Shown: positions 20,806 to 32,095, counted from the stretch's first letter. The stretch is DNA of 64,000 nt from Cocos nucifera (GCA_006176705.1 QRFJ01000374.1:62001-126000); one strand, 5' to 3'. The notes: a model not told the origin generated them from the letters alone. Program-made: numbers and translations.

Positions 20806-21600
20806 ATTACTACAAATCTCTGGCTCAGGCCGGAGTTGCTGGAGTAAAGTGAAGTTCGATGGAGATAATGGCGATTGGACCTGCAAAATAAATCTCTGGC
20901 CTGGGATGTCTCCAATAGAGATCTTTCAATACTTAAGTGAGGCATCTAGAAAAGATGGGAAAGGACAGGCGAGAGAGTTGCATACATTTGGGTTTCCCTG
21001 TTTGTCTCTATTTATAGGCTAAGGTTAGAGGCGTAAGAGAAAAAAGTAGTGGAAGATCTTTTTGCTCCCATCTAGTTTACTTTCAAAATTTCTGCCCTTG
21101 ATTTCTCTAGATTCAGTGGGTGGTAGTCACCGTTTCTAGAACGTGGTTAGTCGCTTCTGTATGTAACCAGCTGCTTTCTTTAATGGCTTGATTTGAAAGA
21201 GTCATGCAAGAGTTTTCTGCTAATCTTTCTATGCTTGACGACTGAAGCGGGGAGTGGAGGGGGCATGCAACAGCCTACCATACATGCTGCTAGAGGCAAG
21301 AATTGGGGATGGATGCCCAGGTCGGAGCCAATGTGGGGGTCGGAACTTGAGGGCTTGGATCAAAGTCTGACGTCCGAGGGTCATTTTGATGGTGCAAGCG
21401 GCAATTGTTGCACGCGTCAGTAGTTTGACAAATAGGAGGGAGATATTGATTGTTGATATCACGATCGATGGCTGGAGTGAAGGTTGACAGCCTATGACTG
21501 GAAGTGCTGGCCATGAACTCGAGGATCCTGCTTGAGTCAGTGGCTAATATGAGGGTCGGCCACGACCGAAGCCCATTCATATCTCTGGATCAGGTGCTAG
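20806..21600 (-). repeat. 5' LTR (partial) of a Tat-like gypsy element
   Basis: Follows the primer-binding site. It contains a TATA box (minus strand TATAAATAG, 21008-21016) and GGACCTGCAAAATAAA / GAGATCTTTC-type pieces resembling the LTR at 8676. The upper limit near 21600 is set only by loss of recognisable LTR character. No partner LTR was found in the window. Confidence 0.5.
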
Positions 21601-22448
21601 AGTTTCACCCTCTTGAACTAAAATTTCTTAAGATGATCAAACTGTGCATTGCCCTGTTTCGAATGGGATAGATACACACCCTATTACTAATTTACCAGAT
21701 AACCATTCAGTGTCTTGTAATACGTCTGCACATTAATAAATAAACAGCATTAGCATGAAGAAAACAAATTGAAGCTATAAGTGCATGTGATATGAAATGC
21801 TTCTTGCGGTGAATTAATACAGCAAGATGACTTCCATAGAATCCCATTATTAACGTAAACAACGTATTCCAAAAGTGAAATAGAGACAACCATGTATAAA
21901 CTCTAATTACCATTCAGAAGAACTCCGAAAGTTTGTGACCCTAGCTAGATGATTTGAAATGCATACTCCAACAACAGAAATCTATATCAGAACCATGGCT
22001 TGATAAAATCCCAGCATCTTTGAGAAAGCCAACATAAACTGAGAGGTAGTTTTTCAGTCCTTATTGAACAACATGAAATTGTAACATTTACAAAAGTAAA
22101 CAGACTAGAAAATGGAAGTTGGCAGCTAACATGCTGTGGAATAGTCATACTTTACCAAGCATTTTGATTTGAGTACATAAATAAGCTCACGTGGTTGGGG
22201 ATGCTCTTTCATATAGATTTTGGATGAAAAACTTGGCAGTAAGCAGAGTTTATTGATAACACTTTCTCCGGTACGACACTTATTAATGGAGATGTCTGTG
22301 ACTCGCATGCTGAGTAGAAGAGTAACCGAAGCACAAGTTCTTCCTTTCTCGTTGGCGACTTTGCTCCCTCCACTGCGGAGTCTGCAATCATGGAATGGAC
22401 CGAGGTGATCCATTACCCTTGGTTGTGATCAGAAATAGAGGATAGAGA
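21601..22448. other. 3' flank of the glycosyltransferase gene
   Basis: Ordinary unique-looking sequence. An AATAAA on the minus strand at 22249-22254, about 195 bases after the stop, is a plausible poly(A) signal. Open frames at 21707-21913 and 22126-22413 have no recognised domain. Confidence 0.45.
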
Positions 22449-24032
22449 TCAACTTATCATCACTTGATCATCCTCCAAATGGCCCTTTGTTACTACTTGA
22501 ATCGCATTCATTGAAGAATAATTGCAAAACAGACAGCAATCCGACATAATTCTTCCAATGACGCTCCCCTCCTCAACCTTCATTCTCTTACTCTGCCGGT
22601 TCCACAGGTGCAAAGCAAAACTCTCTCCATGAATCCGTTTGTGCTTTGCCACCACCCACTTCAAATGGCTCCCATCTCTGGGTCCCCGAAACAGGCCCCT
22701 TATCCTGCTCCAATCCACCGGGTAGAATGCCGCTGGTGGTAATATTCTAAATTCAAAGCCAGGCCTCCCTGCCACCCTCGCAACCACCCGCGAAACGAGG
22801 TAAGGTCCATTGTGACCCCACTTGCTCCCATCGAAGGTCCTCGCGAACTCCTCGATGAACTCATAAACAAGCGGATGCTTCTCATCAAATACCATTACAG
22901 CATTGTTCAACCGGCTCCAGTTCCCGGTCTCGGCATCGGCGGTCTGTGCTCCAATGGCATTTCTCAGACCGCCGAAGCTTCTCACGATTATGACATCAGT
23001 GTCAATGTAGACTCCTCCATACGTGTACAAGATTGCAAGCCGGAGCAAGTTGGAGAGATTCTGGCCTAGGGAGACCTCTCCGGGATCGATTTCCCCTCTA
23101 AATAGCCGATTGAACCAAGGCTCGGCAGGCGTGTTCTTGAAGAGGTAGCCCAAGTCCGGCGACACGGCGACCACCCGAAAGGCCCTCTCGGTGAAGGGTC
23201 TCAACAACTTCTCGCCTCTCGCCGAGTCCATAGTGTTGGAAACAATGAGCAAGCAGGCATTTTGATGGGATTTGAACAAGCTCTCAACTGCAAACAACTC
23301 CCTGGGGCCGAAAGCTACGGAGGAGGAGATCCAAGTCATGAAGAAACGATGCTTACAAGGAGGATTCGGGGAATTGGAGCGATACCCATGAAAAAACTCG
23401 CCAACTCTTGCGGCGAACAGACTTGACCGAGCACTGGGGAGAAGGAACCTGAGAAAAAGCTTGCTCCTTTTCGACCTCTTCGGCTTCCTGGAAGGCAGAG
23501 AGAAGTTGGACTGGATCGTAGGATGATGCCCATTGCTGGAATCCGGCAAAAGGAGGGAACTTTGGAGGGATTTGGGCCTGGGGAGTCCGGTTTCTTCCCT
23601 CGGGGTGGGCAAAGAAGAGAACTTTGGGATCGTATCCCGCGGAGAGGTGAAAGGAGGGCCATTATCAGGCAAAAGGTGAGAACTTGGATCAGTTTCGGGC
23701 TTGGGGATCGAAATTTCTTCATTCAGAACGTGCAAAGAAGCGGTCTTTGGATTCGGGTCAAGCGCAGGAGTGGATGGGGGGCGGTCATCCGGCAAAAGGT
23801 GAGAACTGTGGAGGGATCCGGGCGTGGGGATAGGTGTTTCTTCTCTCAGAACAAGCAAAGAAGAAGTCTTTGGGATGGGATCACGCAGAGTGAAAGGAGG
23901 GTCGTTGGAGAGGCAGAGGAGGCCGAGGCCTAGGCCATTGCAGAAGAGGAGGAAAAGGAGAAGGGAGAGGGCGACGAGGGAAGTGCGGAGCAGGAGCAGA
24001 AGGAAGGAAAACGGCCGCCTTGGCGTCGGCAT
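22449..24032 (-). CDS. alpha-1,4-glycosyltransferase family protein (DXD type), 527 aa
   Basis: Intact single-exon gene for a Golgi-type II membrane glycosyltransferase resembling the plant proteins annotated as lactosylceramide 4-alpha-galactosyltransferase-like / At4g19900-like. The open frame extends to a TTG at 24068, but the first ATG is at 24032 (MPTPRRPFSF), so 527 residues. A hydrophobic anchor spans about residues 9-41. A Pro/Ser-rich stem holds three tandem repeats of 40-41 residues (43-82, 83-123, 124-164), each ending L-L-P-D. The catalytic region has FMTWISSS (about 231-238) and LSNLLRLAILYTYGGVYIDTDV with the DXD motif at D344 and D346, which in this fold binds the nucleotide-sugar through a metal ion. 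The C-terminal alpha-1,4 region carries NNAVMVFDEKHP, KWGHNGPYLVSRV and HLWNRQSKR. The true donor and acceptor sugars are unknown. No neighbouring host gene was found. Confidence 0.92.
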   Translation of the reverse strand: MPTPRRPFSFLLLLLRTSLVALSLLLFLLFCNGLGLGLLCLSNDPPFTLRDPIPKTSSLLVLREETPIPTPGSLHSSHLLPDDRPPSTPALDPNPKTASLHVLNEEISIPKPETDPSSHLLPDNGPPFTSPRDTIPKFSSLPTPREETGLPRPKSLQSSLLLPDSSNGHHPTIQSNFSLPSRKPKRSKRSKLFLRFLLPSARSSLFAARVGEFFHGYRSNSPNPPCKHRFFMTWISSSVAFGPRELFAVESLFKSHQNACLLIVSNTMDSARGEKLLRPFTERAFRVVAVSPDLGYLFKNTPAEPWFNRLFRGEIDPGEVSLGQNLSNLLRLAILYTYGGVYIDTDVIIVRSFGGLRNAIGAQTADAETGNWSRLNNAVMVFDEKHPLVYEFIEEFARTFDGSKWGHNGPYLVSRVVARVAGRPGFEFRILPPAAFYPVDWSRIRGLFRGPRDGSHLKWVVAKHKRIHGESFALHLWNRQSKRMKVEEGSVIGRIMSDCCLFCNYSSMNAIQVVTKGHLEDDQVMIS

Positions 24033-24400
24033 TGGACAACTGGGGAGAATGAGGCCAGCCACGGCCAAAGCCAGGGGTTGAGTCCTCTACTTTGGCTTGG
24101 GGGAAAGAATTCCTCCTTCGACAGAAAGGAGCGAAACGGGGGAGATTCAAAGTCTCATTAGTGGCGGAAAAGAAGGATAATATTTATTTGGAGGAAAATC
24201 TTTCAGAAAACTGGAAGGAAAAGACGAGAGAATGGTAGGGGGGAGGGAAAGAGTCACTTCAAGAGTACGGTTGCAGGGCTTTTGTCTCTCGGCTCGGCTG
24301 GAGCATGGCTTATTGGCTTTCGAGTTTGGAATCATAAGGCAGGGATTTGTTTATTTTAATGTAGTCTGAAAGCTGATTATCACTTTCATTATTAAGAACA
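24033..24400 (-). promoter_or_regulatory. 5' flank of the glycosyltransferase gene
   Basis: Upstream of the ATG. An A/T-rich patch (minus strand AAATAAATATTA, about 24177-24188) is the only TATA candidate and would give a 5' leader of roughly 120 bases. A short upstream frame (24150-23881) overlaps the start in another phase. Weak evidence. Confidence 0.3.
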
Positions 24401-25510
24401 GACGAAGAGGAATAGGATCTCCAACAAAAATGATTGGGATGCAAGTAAATGCTGGAGGAGGACAGCGCAATTTGATCAAAATCCCACGACTTGTGACAGA
24501 GTTTATCAAGTTAAAAAATTAATATGATTTTAGATGAGATTCTCTTTCCATTTTAAAGTGACTATCATATTGATTTATGAGGGGAACTTGTGATTAAGAA
24601 TAAATCCATCATGAGTTTTTTAATTTTTATGTGAGTTTATTAATATATTTGTTTGGTGCATGGCATGTTCCGTATACATCAATAGAGATTCTTGTTTTAC
24701 TTTAAGCCGCTTGGATAGGGCGTGGGTGATTAAGATTAGATTTACGGCATATATTTGTTCTGTGCTAATGGATATTTTTTTTTTTAAATAATATTAATAT
24801 TATTGGACATCAAATAATTTTTATTCATCAAACTCTCTATGCTTTCTATGACATCTGTTTTTCTTTATATAAATCACATAAGATCTTCGTGTTCTAATAT
24901 TAACAATATCAAATCTCACTAAACTAAATCTTAAGTTTTCAATTGCTATTATGCTTAAAAAGAACTAAAGTTATACAATGGTCGCTGGTGGTCTTCTTTG
25001 AGAGCGTGTCAAGAGATGTCAACTCGTCGAGATAAAGCTTGTCGAAAATTTTATACAATCTCATAAAGTTAAATTTTTAAAAAAAAAACTATGCAAGAAA
25101 GTACTAATATAAACAAAATGCATTATTAATGGATAACAAGGCAACTACCTTCATAAATAACAAGATAATTTTGTTTCCAAAACCGTCCTACTTTGGCTCT
25201 TAACTAACATATGATAACTATCACAAGTGGCAAGTTGTACCTATCTACATCACATGAACATAATATTTTCTTGGATTTTGCTATGGTGCACCTTCAAATT
25301 AGTATAATATTTTTTCTCTTAAAATTTACCAGTTTTTATGAGTTAAAAGGCCAAGGTCCTACAGATGATAGCTAGTTTCAACTTCAAGCATGAATAGCAA
25401 GTATGGTTCATAGCTACAAGTGGTTGGTTGTTGCTGTTTTTATTAGAGAGTAATTGACTCTAGCATTTTTTTTTTACCTTCAACAAAATGCTGGTGACCA
25501 TTAAGAAACT
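24401..25510. other. Intergenic, A/T-rich, no gene
   Basis: Nothing recognisable as a gene or an element end. Sequence is unique-looking and A/T-rich. Confidence 0.4.
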
Positions 25511-25938
25511 TGTTGATGCAGAATCTGATCATCGTCGGATTCGACTGGAATGGAGGCCGATGAGATCGCCGCCGGAACCTACAAAATAAAGTCCCATCCG
25601 AAGTCGGTAGGAGGTGGCTCCGATAGGATCCTCCGATGATCGAGTCAGCTCTGTCCAACAGGAATGGAATGCTCGAAAATGAGTTCCGCAGAGCTTAGAG
25701 AAGGAGAGGAAAGCTTAGAGCGTTGAGATCAGAGATTCGAGTTAGCATATCTGAAGGATTCTTTTTATAGACGAAGTTTGATGGTGATAGCTATAGCCGC
25801 GTGCTAGCGGGCCACTCGAAGTTCAGTGGAGTCAGTCCCAGGGGAAGGCGCTGTCTGCAGTGGGTTGATGGTGACAGCCATCACCGTCTGGTAGTGGATC
25901 GCTATCGCTTGCGGTGGACTAATGGTGATGGCTGCAGC
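25511..25938 (-). repeat. Truncated LTR of the Tat-like family of 8676-13205
   Basis: Starts TGTTGATGCAGAATC, matching the TGTTGGTGCAGAAAC LTR edge, and follows that LTR (GGTGGCTCC, CAGGAATGGA, TTTTTATAG, GGTGATGGCTGCAG) until homology stops near 25938. The full LTR is about 1,190 bp, so about two thirds is missing. Its TATA box (minus strand CTATAAAAAG, 25761-25770) points toward the glycosyltransferase gene. Confidence 0.8.
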
Positions 25939-27700
25939 TGTCTTGATACCGAGTCACTTGGGGCCGAATTAAGAAACTCAATTCACAAAAATAAAGTTGA
26001 TTAGCATAGGGGTGAGCAATGCAAGCAACCAAGGACTTAGAGCAGGTTGCCATTACTAGCATGGAGGGGGCAAGATAGGAGAACAAACCAAGATATTGTC
26101 AATGATGTTGGTGAGCATTATGTAGAGCTTTGAGGGTATGTAAAAGAGAGACATGGAGATGGAGAAATTATTATGAGAATTTATCAATTTAGTCTCGTAT
26201 TGGATGACACATTCAATTTAGTTCAAAAAAAAAAAAGAAAAAATATTACAACCTTTTGATAGCCAATTACTGCTTACTAGTTTCCTGCAAATCCATATAT
26301 ATATTTATGGACGACCATGGTTCATTCTATAACAAAAATTGATGGCAGCAAAACCCTGTTCCTTTTATTTGAGTGGGTCTACATACTTGAACAAAATATT
26401 ATAATCTATTTTATTATTCATGTAAGCAATTTTTGTCTTTATACATGTATGGATTTAGTACGAGTTTTATAATTTATTTTTTGAAAGTGTCATTGCGTTC
26501 ACCCTAACTTGAATTTTATAGGGATGTTTTTAAAAGATTAAGCCATTCCCTGTCTAGTATGATGATTATCCTGTATCCTAATTTCTTAAGCAATAAAACT
26601 TCGTAGAGTTATAATTTGATCACAGGATAATATAATACCATGTTTCATTGGATGAATTTTGACCATCACACACAACTTTTAAAGCATGCTCTAGATCTGC
26701 TATCTTCTTCTTTGAAGAACCAAAATAGACAAAAGTCTGGTTGAATCCAGGTGAAGGTAAGATCGAATCTCATCATAGTAATCAAAACCCAGCAACTTCA
26801 CCAAATCAACTAATTGGCACCTGTACTATATACATATTAACAAAATGGGCTTGAAGACAATGCTAATGAGTAATGATTGATTCATATTAGCGCATACAGA
26901 GATGCCAGTAGCTGAAGGATATTTACATTACCATAGACCACGAAAAGGGGCAAAAAAAAAAAAAAGAGCCACATAAGTATTTTAAGGAAAAATAAAAAAG
27001 ATTTAACAAATTTATGAAGATCATGGACCTAGGGAAGGCAGGTACTATTACCCGAACCCCGTAACTCGTGTCGATTGAATTTGTTGGGACCCTAAGTAAA
27101 AGTTTTGATTTATACGATCATTTCTATTTGTTTAATGAAGCGAATTATTCACACACACACACTCTCTCTCTATATCTTTTTTCTCATATATTTTTGGGTG
27201 GAAGCCAGAAAACCGACAACTATTCTTCTTTTAATAGAAACTTAATCTTCTTTCTACCAAAAAAAAAAAAGAAAGAAACTTAATCTTCCAAAAAATTAAA
27301 AACAAAAAAAACAAAAAACAAAAAAGGAACTGCAGTTCTGGATCACCGACGGTCGCTGGGAAGTCATTGTCCCACCTAACTCTGAAATATCAAATTCTAG
27401 CTTATATCACGTTAAGGATTCCTTGGGAGGTTTCCTTCCTCCGTTTGCATAAAAATTCGTGGATTATACTGCTATTTAATTAGTAAAAGTTTTGAGAAGC
27501 ACCAAGCTGCAGTTCCTTTGTCCTCAACCTACATCACAGACGTCCAATGATACAACTCTGCCAACTCGCGGACTGTATTGGTCCCCACTGCTTCGTTGTC
27601 CCCGTGTTCTTTAACCGCTGCTCCTCCGGTGTCATATGCCACCTTCGGGCCCTTGATTTCAAGCTGTGGAGCACCGTTGTCCTCTCTATGTCCCAACTTT
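25939..27700. other. Intergenic, no gene
   Basis: No coding or element signature. Contains poly(A) tracts (for example 26226-26243, 26950-26967) and an AC/CT/AT microsatellite at 27151-27178. Confidence 0.4.
27151..27178. repeat. Compound AC/TC microsatellite
   Basis: (AC)n followed by (TC)n and TATAT. Confidence 0.9.
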
Positions 27701-27703
27701 GAT

Positions 27704-27790
27704 TGGTTATTGAAATACCATCAACTTATACCGCTGGATTAGGATCCATTAGTCCAAATCAATCACGTTATACCATCACACATTGTGCAA
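27704..27790. repeat. Diverged direct repeat, copy 1
   Basis: Shares CAACTT..GATTGG, ATCAACTTA.ACC.CTGGATTAG and AATCA..TGTT-like blocks with 28655-28740. The two copies flank the unit containing the 99-residue hypothetical frame. Confidence 0.6.
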
Positions 27791-28048
27791 CCAATGGACT
27801 GTTTGAGGTGGTGGTTATAGCATAAAGTCACACTTAGCATCCCTATCCGAATTTGGTCTGAAATTTTTCTTAGACTTAGAGTCAGGCTTAGATCCAAAAA
27901 CTTTTTAAAAATCCAGAACCAAATCCGATTCGAGCCCAAGCCTGGACTCGACCCAAAACCTGGTCAACCTATAGGAGAAAGCACCGACCTACGGCTACAA
28001 GAGTCTTTCCCTCGCTCGCATGGGAGTAGGATGCACACCAGTCGCCGC

Positions 28049-28345
28049 CTAAACTATCTCATACTCCCCAAATCCTTCAACCACAAGATGCCACTGGTCC
28101 CACGTACTCGAGCAATCCATTGTTCGGCAATGGAAAGATGAAATGGGATCTTTGCCAAGGAAAATGGCGGCAATGACATGGATTACCAGGTATGGCAAGG
28201 CCTGTGGTGGATCTTCACTGCTCATAGATGCTACCCAGATGGCGGCATCTAGGACGAACTCGGGAGAATCAGCATTTAGGTCACTGTTGGAGGAGGCTGT
28301 GCGAAATAGCGAGGGGCCAGTGGACTCTTGCATCGGCAACACCAT
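28049..28345 (-). CDS. Hypothetical 98-aa ORF, unassigned
   Basis: ATG at 28345 (MVLPMQESTGPSLFRTASSN) to a stop at 28049. Composition looks protein-like (VLDAAIWVASMSSEDPPQAL, then DQWHLVVEGFGEYEIV) and not repeat-derived. No domain, signal peptide or membrane segment is recognised. An overlapping plus-strand frame (28143-28511, 122 residues, ATG start) is equally open, so strand is uncertain. Upstream minus-strand sequence continues with protein-like phrases but stops. It may be an exon fragment captured by, or bounded by, the diverged direct repeats at 27704 and 28655. Low confidence that it is expressed. Confidence 0.25.
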   Translation of the reverse strand: MVLPMQESTGPSLFRTASSNSDLNADSPEFVLDAAIWVASMSSEDPPQALPYLVIHVIAAIFLGKDPISSFHCRTMDCSSTWDQWHLVVEGFGEYEIV

Positions 28346-28654
28346 CTTGTGGTCAATAGAGATCAGTACGGAAGAGGAGGTTCAAAGCTTACAAGCTGTG
28401 GAGGTGATCGAGGCGGAGAGAAGAGGGGCAAGGATTTTAATGGAGACATCGAGAGAAGGGCGTAGAAAGGCGAGGAATAGAGGGTCTCATTTTCTCATTG
28501 GCCAGGTCTAAGCCAAGCCCAGGTCGGGCCAGATTGAATAACCATCGGAGCCTAGCTCAAAATATATACAGACTTAAATTTGAAGTCCAAACACAACCCG
28601 AAGCTACTCAAGCCTAATCCTTGTCCAGTGGGATCCTGCTTCTAGCCTTAATGT

Positions 28655-28740
28655 TCCAACTTTTTGATTGGATTTTGAATCGCAATCAACTTAGACCACT
28701 GGATTAGCATCAAATGAATCATGTGATTACAACGTTTTAA
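28655..28740. repeat. Diverged direct repeat, copy 2
   Basis: Partner of 27704-27790. Its segment 28701-28726 (GGATTAGCATCAAATGAATC then ATGTGA) is repeated exactly at 28820-28845. Confidence 0.6.
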
Positions 28741-28783
28741 CTAGGAAATTATATGTGCTCACAAAAATTGATCTCTCATTTGA

Positions 28784-28785
<2 letters not shown>

Positions 28786-28817
<32 letters not shown>
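28786..28817. repeat. (AT)n microsatellite
   Basis: About 15 uninterrupted AT units. Confidence 0.95.
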
Positions 28818-28819
<2 letters not shown>

Positions 28820-28820
<1 letters not shown>

Positions 28821-28845
28821 GATTAGCATCAAATGAATCATGTGA
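28820..28845. repeat. 26-bp exact repeat of 28701-28726
   Basis: Identical to 28701-28726, 119 bases upstream, with the AT microsatellite between. It overlaps the LTR edge at 28841. Confidence 0.9.
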
Positions 28846-29638
28846 GGCCAAATCCTGCACCTAAGGTCAGAGGTGATCCCTTCGGGCGAGGTGGTGAAAC
28901 TGGGCTAAAGCAGTAGTCTCCAGAAGCCAGCTTGTAACCTACAAAAAGCTCTGGCCGAGGTGTTTTTCGGCGAGGATTCTCCGACACTCAAGTTAGAAGA
29001 TGGAGAACAAGAAAAAGAAGAGAGTCTTTTTTTTTTTTTTCCAGTACTTACCTTGGGGGTTTCCGGTCCTCCTTATTTATAGAGGAGGTAGTAGAGTCGT
29101 GCACACACAGGATACTAATTGATTCCCGATTATTACGCATAGATTAAGTTGGTGATGATTTCTCCCGTGTTTGCAACATGGAGCCAGCTATGAGTTTCCA
29201 TCCGTGGTGCAATTTGATCTAAGTGATTCCCTTCCCTATCAAGCCTTTCTATTGCCGTGGAGGTGGAGGACTCCTCCCATATCAAAACAGTTGCCCTCTA
29301 CAATTGATCTCCCTCACATTGGTTATGGCCGATCTCCAAGCACCTCGACTAAGGCCAAGGTCCGAGCTGCCACACATATGTGATCATCCCATGGATGAGA
29401 CAATCCACTTTCTGTATTTGACCCTTTTAGGTTGGCTAAGACTGGCCTTTAGCCATTTTCGTGTCCATCGAGGTTTGAGCTCCGAGGTCCTTGATAAGAG
29501 CCACGGACACAATCAACCGAGGCCGAGGTGGTGGTCCACAATAGATGTCCTCCACTCTCAAGCTTGAGCTCGTGCTGAGATCGATCGAAAAGAGTATGAG
29601 CCCGAGGATGAGGTCAAACCATCGAGCTGCCATACCAA
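28841..29638 (-). repeat. 3' LTR of the Tat-lineage element
   Basis: Low edge TGTGAGGCC. Contains a TATA box (minus strand CTATAAATAAGG, 29071-29082). The upper edge is set by a polypurine tract (minus strand CAACTCAGGGGACAC, 29640-29654). No partner LTR is in the window, so the limits are approximate. Confidence 0.55.
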
Positions 29639-29820
29639 AGTGTCCCCTGAGTTGTCAATACGTGTTCAAAATATACATCGTTGATGGTCCAAATCCACTC
29701 ATCTAACCCATTGAATCGTCAAATCCATGTAAACCCTACCATGGCCAATCGGGCACCACCACTTAGCGAACATTAGCAGTGACTAGATGAATCGCCACAA
29801 GATTAGAGCTATCCAAGCTC

Positions 29821-29830
29821 CTATAAATAG
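29821..29830 (+). promoter_or_regulatory. Plus-strand TATA box of the antisense ORF
   Basis: CTATAAATAG is a canonical plant TATA box on the plus strand, just outside the 3' LTR of the Tat element and pointing toward the antisense ORF. The copia A insertion begins at 29853, about 30 bases downstream, close to the expected start site. Confidence 0.55.
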
Positions 29831-29852
29831 GCATTGTTTTGTCCCGGGTAAT

Positions 29853-32095
29853 TGAAGGAAAATCCTGATTTTTCGGACCAGGTTCGTTCAGATCTGATCA
29901 GATCAAGAGATATATTTCAAAAAAAAATTTTTTGATCCCAATCAGATCTTGATGTATTTCAGATCTGATTCTTATAATTTTAATAAATAAAATAAAGATA
30001 AATTAAATCAAATTTAATTTATCTGAATTTGTGTAATCCTATTACCCTATTGATGATCCTGTTTGCAGCAGAAGGTTCGGAATCTAGCCACGCAAGCGCT
30101 TGGCCTCTACCGGTATCCACTCAGACTGGATCTGGAGATCCTCTTCTTCTCTATCATACCTCCAAAAATCAAATCTAGATCTGATCTGGAGGATCTTCAA
30201 AACTCTTTTTGAAGATCAGCAGTCGTCCTTTTGCAGCAGTGCAGCCTTCTTACTTTTGATCGCCTTTCTTTGATCTGGATCGCACCAACCAAGGTCCAAA
30301 ACTCTTTTGGACATGGAGAGGAGAAGGAGAAGAAGCTTTAGCATGGAGGAGGAGGGGAGAGGCAGCCTTGGGGTGTGGGGTTTTCAATTCTCAATTGAAT
30401 TACTAACTGAGTTGGGCGCAGGATCCTTTTTATAGACTAAGCATGATCCAACTCCTCTTCCTCCCAACCAATCACAACCCTTTGTGAAATCAGATCAAAT
30501 CTAATTGATGAGAATAGAGACCCCTGGATTCCTACTTAGAGGGCACCTAAAACCAGTCAAAGTTGGTTTTAGGGAGAACTCTAATTGGAATCCAAAAGAG
30601 AGGTGGAGTCCTTGTCCAACAAGGACTCCAAGACTCCTCCAATCTTGGGCGCACGCCACTCTTAGCGTGCGCCCTCCTCCTTGTCAGGTTCTGGCAGGGG
30701 ACAAGCCCCCACCAGCTCTCCAATAGGTGCATGACATGTGGTCAAAAGTCAAAGTATCAATGGTCAACGTTTGATCAGTCAAAGATAGACTTTTGACCAA
30801 AGTCAAAGAACAAGAAATGGCAGATGACCAAAAATGGCAGGTAGTGTCTTACAAATAAGACAATCTTTTTTGACTTGGACAACCTCCAGTCAGACCATAT
30901 GAAGGCCTCTGTTTGAGCACAAACTTCTTTGGCTCAGACAGGACAACTTATTTATGATAGCAAAAGAAGAACGTTAGGTTCAATCGAGTGCTAGCATGAT
31001 TTTTCTTGAACCTAACTGAATCTCATTCAGATCAATTAAACTAGATCAGTTCAATTGATGATCACCAGATTCAAACCCTTGTTTGTGTGACTCAGTTAGG
31101 TTCAGTTCTGTATGGTAATGGGATATGTCATGATCTCCATCATCGACATCATCGAAACTCCTTTCGATGGATCAGAACTCTTCTGATTCGAACAGCTAGA
31201 ATGATCGATCATCTAAATCATTCTAATTGCTCCCAAAATCCACTAGTGACACCTAGCAGTATATGGTGGTAACCCATCAGAGCTGAATGTGAACCTCTTG
31301 GTGTAGCTATCCTGTGTGATTAAGTTCTTCATCTTGAGCCCCGATCAGATTAGGGTTAAGGTAAACTCGTCAAACCCTAGTCTCTATCATATGATGTAAT
31401 CATTCGATTCAAGTCCAATGTGAAAATCTAAATAGAAACTCTTTCTATTATTTCACTCTACCATGGCCATGGATTTTGGACTTGACTCTCATGATATCAT
31501 AGGCTGCTCCTCTACAACGAGGTAAGATAGATCATCTTGATGCCATCTAGTTCCTACATATGAACATTCATCAACATACACCTCAGGATTCCATATGTTA
31601 GGAGACCGATAATGTGTAGTCAAACTAAACACCCTCAAGGGTAACTGCCGAGCCCTCAGATCAAAGAACCAGACATACTACTGCAGCATCGAGTCAGTCA
31701 TTGACGAGAAGGTAGACTTCCCTAATGACTACTCGAGGTGGTCACGCTCAGTGCCCTCGTTCTCTAACGAGTACCTATACTCTCACTCGGTGTCTCCACA
31801 CCGTAGACAAGACTCATCTACTAAACAGAACGATTGTCACACAACCTTTCGATCAATCACCATCCTCGCAATGATCCTATGGTCGGAAGCAATTTTAGTT
31901 AATAATGATTATTCATGTCTTAATTTAACTCTTGAAAATATGAATTATTGCATTAACCAAAGGATGTATCACAGACACTAAATACACATATGTGATAGAA
32001 AATAACTATTTATTGATTTTAGTCAAAATTTAATTTTCTCTAGAAGTGTATACAGTGTCAGCCAATTCTGGCTTCTAGGGCACATAATTCTAATA
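29853..32095 (-). repeat. 3' LTR of copia A
   Basis: 2,243 bp. Similar throughout to 45068-47422 and to 61207-63463. TATA-like sequence (minus strand CTATAAAAAGG) near 30430. Small frames within it are not genes. Confidence 0.95.

Larger units (their letters stand above)
28346..28840. other. Flank of hypothetical ORF with repeats
   Basis: Includes CCAAGCCCAGGTCGGGCC-type sequence (28505-28530), which also occurs in diverged, partly inverted form at 27920-27950. Ends in an AT microsatellite and a short repeat at the border of the next LTR. Confidence 0.4.

Noticed and set aside
23523..23933. Plus-strand frames of 136 and 85 residues opposite the glycosyltransferase
   Set aside because: Antisense shadows of a conserved gene.
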